Of a stretch of 5,370 bases of DNA, positions 4,859 through 5,370 are shown one piece after another. Source of the DNA: CAZFHZ01 sp964519015 (GTDB lineage: Bacteria; Blakebacterota; Blakebacteria; Blakebacterales; CAYUVJ01); NCBI GenBank assembly GCA_964519015.1, contig CAZFHZ010000172.1, positions 1-5,370 on the forward strand, read 5' to 3'. Position 1 is the first letter of the stretch. Every line of letters starts with the position of its first letter. The position numbers were made by a program, and so were the translations under genes. Below the pieces are notes generated by a model. It made no database searches, had not been told where the DNA came from, and saw only the letters and a list, made by a program, of their open reading frames with translations.

Positions 4859-5370
4859 TCAGGGGTAGCGCAGCCCCGGTACGGCCGGACGGATGGCGTA
4901 GACGGTCGGGACCATCGCCCCGCTCTCCGGATCCTCCTCCAGGATGAGCAGCCGTCCGTGCGAGATGCCGTGGGAAGCTCCGGCCGGCCGTTGGGTGATG
5001 CCCAGGTATTCGCCTTGGGGGCTGAGCACGCGGTAGGCCAGCGTCGCCTGCCTGTCCCGCCCGACGAACGGAACCGGCACCTGCAGCCAGAAATAGCCGT
5101 CATCGTCGATCTCCACCCCACCCCACGGAGCCTTCTGTTCGGCGAAGACCAGGCTCTCCATCTGGGAACGTGCCATTTCCTTCAGAGCTTCTTCCGTTTC
5201 ATCCACGAGCTGCCGGTAGAGACGGCGGGCCGTCTCCCGGTCGGCCTCCGTGACCGGCTCGGCCGGAAGTTCGATCCGCACCGTCCTGACATGCTCCCCC
5301 TTCAGGTCGAAGATCAGCAGTTCCGGCGTGGTCCCGGTGTCCAGCACGATGCCTTGGGCAGGATGGTAGT
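4859..5370 (-). CDS. 6-bladed beta-propeller-type protein, C-terminal part (N-terminus beyond window)
   Basis: The frame is open to the right edge (in-frame residues YHPAQGIV precede the first GTG), so about 169 C-terminal residues of a longer minus-strand protein are visible. The order is: a propeller strand pair (TTPELLIFDLKGEHVRTVRI); a charged helical insertion (PVTEADRETARRLYRQL, then EEALKEMARSQMESLVF); and final blades (GGVEIDDDGYFWLQVP, LAYRVLSPQGEYLGI, GRLLILEEDPESG, PTVYAIRP). The D-x-D-G-x-x-W and 'F/LSPxGEYLG' phrases and the helical insertion after 'P.PVTEADR' are what I associate with secreted 6-bladed beta-propeller proteins common in Gemmatimonadota and relatives. This is recognition from memory, not a search. 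Such proteins usually carry an export signal at the missing N-terminus. It is convergent with the small lipoprotein, with no terminator visible in the 15-bp gap. Confidence 0.85.
   Translation of the reverse strand, partial: YHPAQGIVLDTGTTPELLIFDLKGEHVRTVRIELPAEPVTEADRETARRLYRQLVDETEEALKEMARSQMESLVFAEQKAPWGGVEIDDDGYFWLQVPVPFVGRDRQATLAYRVLSPQGEYLGITQRPAGASHGISHGRLLILEEDPESGAMVPTVYAIRPAVPGLRYP

Overview
The window looks like chromosomal DNA of a GC-rich, Gram-negative-type bacterium. Three of its six genes encode likely lipoproteins with signal-peptidase II lipoboxes. The Prs sequence style and the 6-bladed-propeller-like protein at the right edge suggest the FCB/Gemmatimonadota-like part of the tree. 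That placement is inference from sequence style, not a measured phylogeny. No rRNA, tRNA, CRISPR array, transposase or phage gene is visible.

Layout, left to right. (1) At 1-638, minus strand, is the N-terminal two thirds of prs, the ribose-phosphate pyrophosphokinase that makes PRPP; it runs off the left edge. (2) At 768-1370, minus strand, is an unrecognised four-helix membrane protein, 129 bp upstream of prs and co-oriented with it. (3) At 1442-3124, plus strand, divergent from the membrane gene, is a complete amidohydrolase-3 (YtcJ/NfdA-like) metal-dependent hydrolase with a lipoprotein signal peptide. (4) At 3127-3996, minus strand, convergent with the hydrolase and only 2 bp away, is a lipoprotein whose C-terminal half repeats Asn-Gly turns, as expected for a DUF4097-like beta-solenoid. 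(5) At 3997-4324 is a 328-bp divergent intergenic region, the most information-rich non-coding part of the window. (6) At 4325-4843, plus strand, is a small lipoprotein with a CsgG/LpoB-like layout. (7) At 4859-5370, minus strand, is the C-terminal part of a 6-bladed beta-propeller-type protein that runs off the right edge.

The main regulatory signals are in 3997-4324. A near-consensus sigma-54 (-24/-12) promoter at 4259-4275 reads into the small lipoprotein, which has a full AGGAGG ribosome-binding site. About 90-150 bp upstream of the predicted start lies a 60-bp nested inverted repeat (4139-4198). It could be enhancer-binding-protein sites or a REPIN-like mobile palindrome. On the other strand, an ECF-sigma-like GGAAC-N16-CGTAT candidate precedes the beta-solenoid lipoprotein. 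The two divergent lipoproteins may therefore form an envelope-related unit with alternative-sigma control; this is inference. The lipoprotein region (about 3130-4850) also looks less GC-rich than the hydrolase gene.
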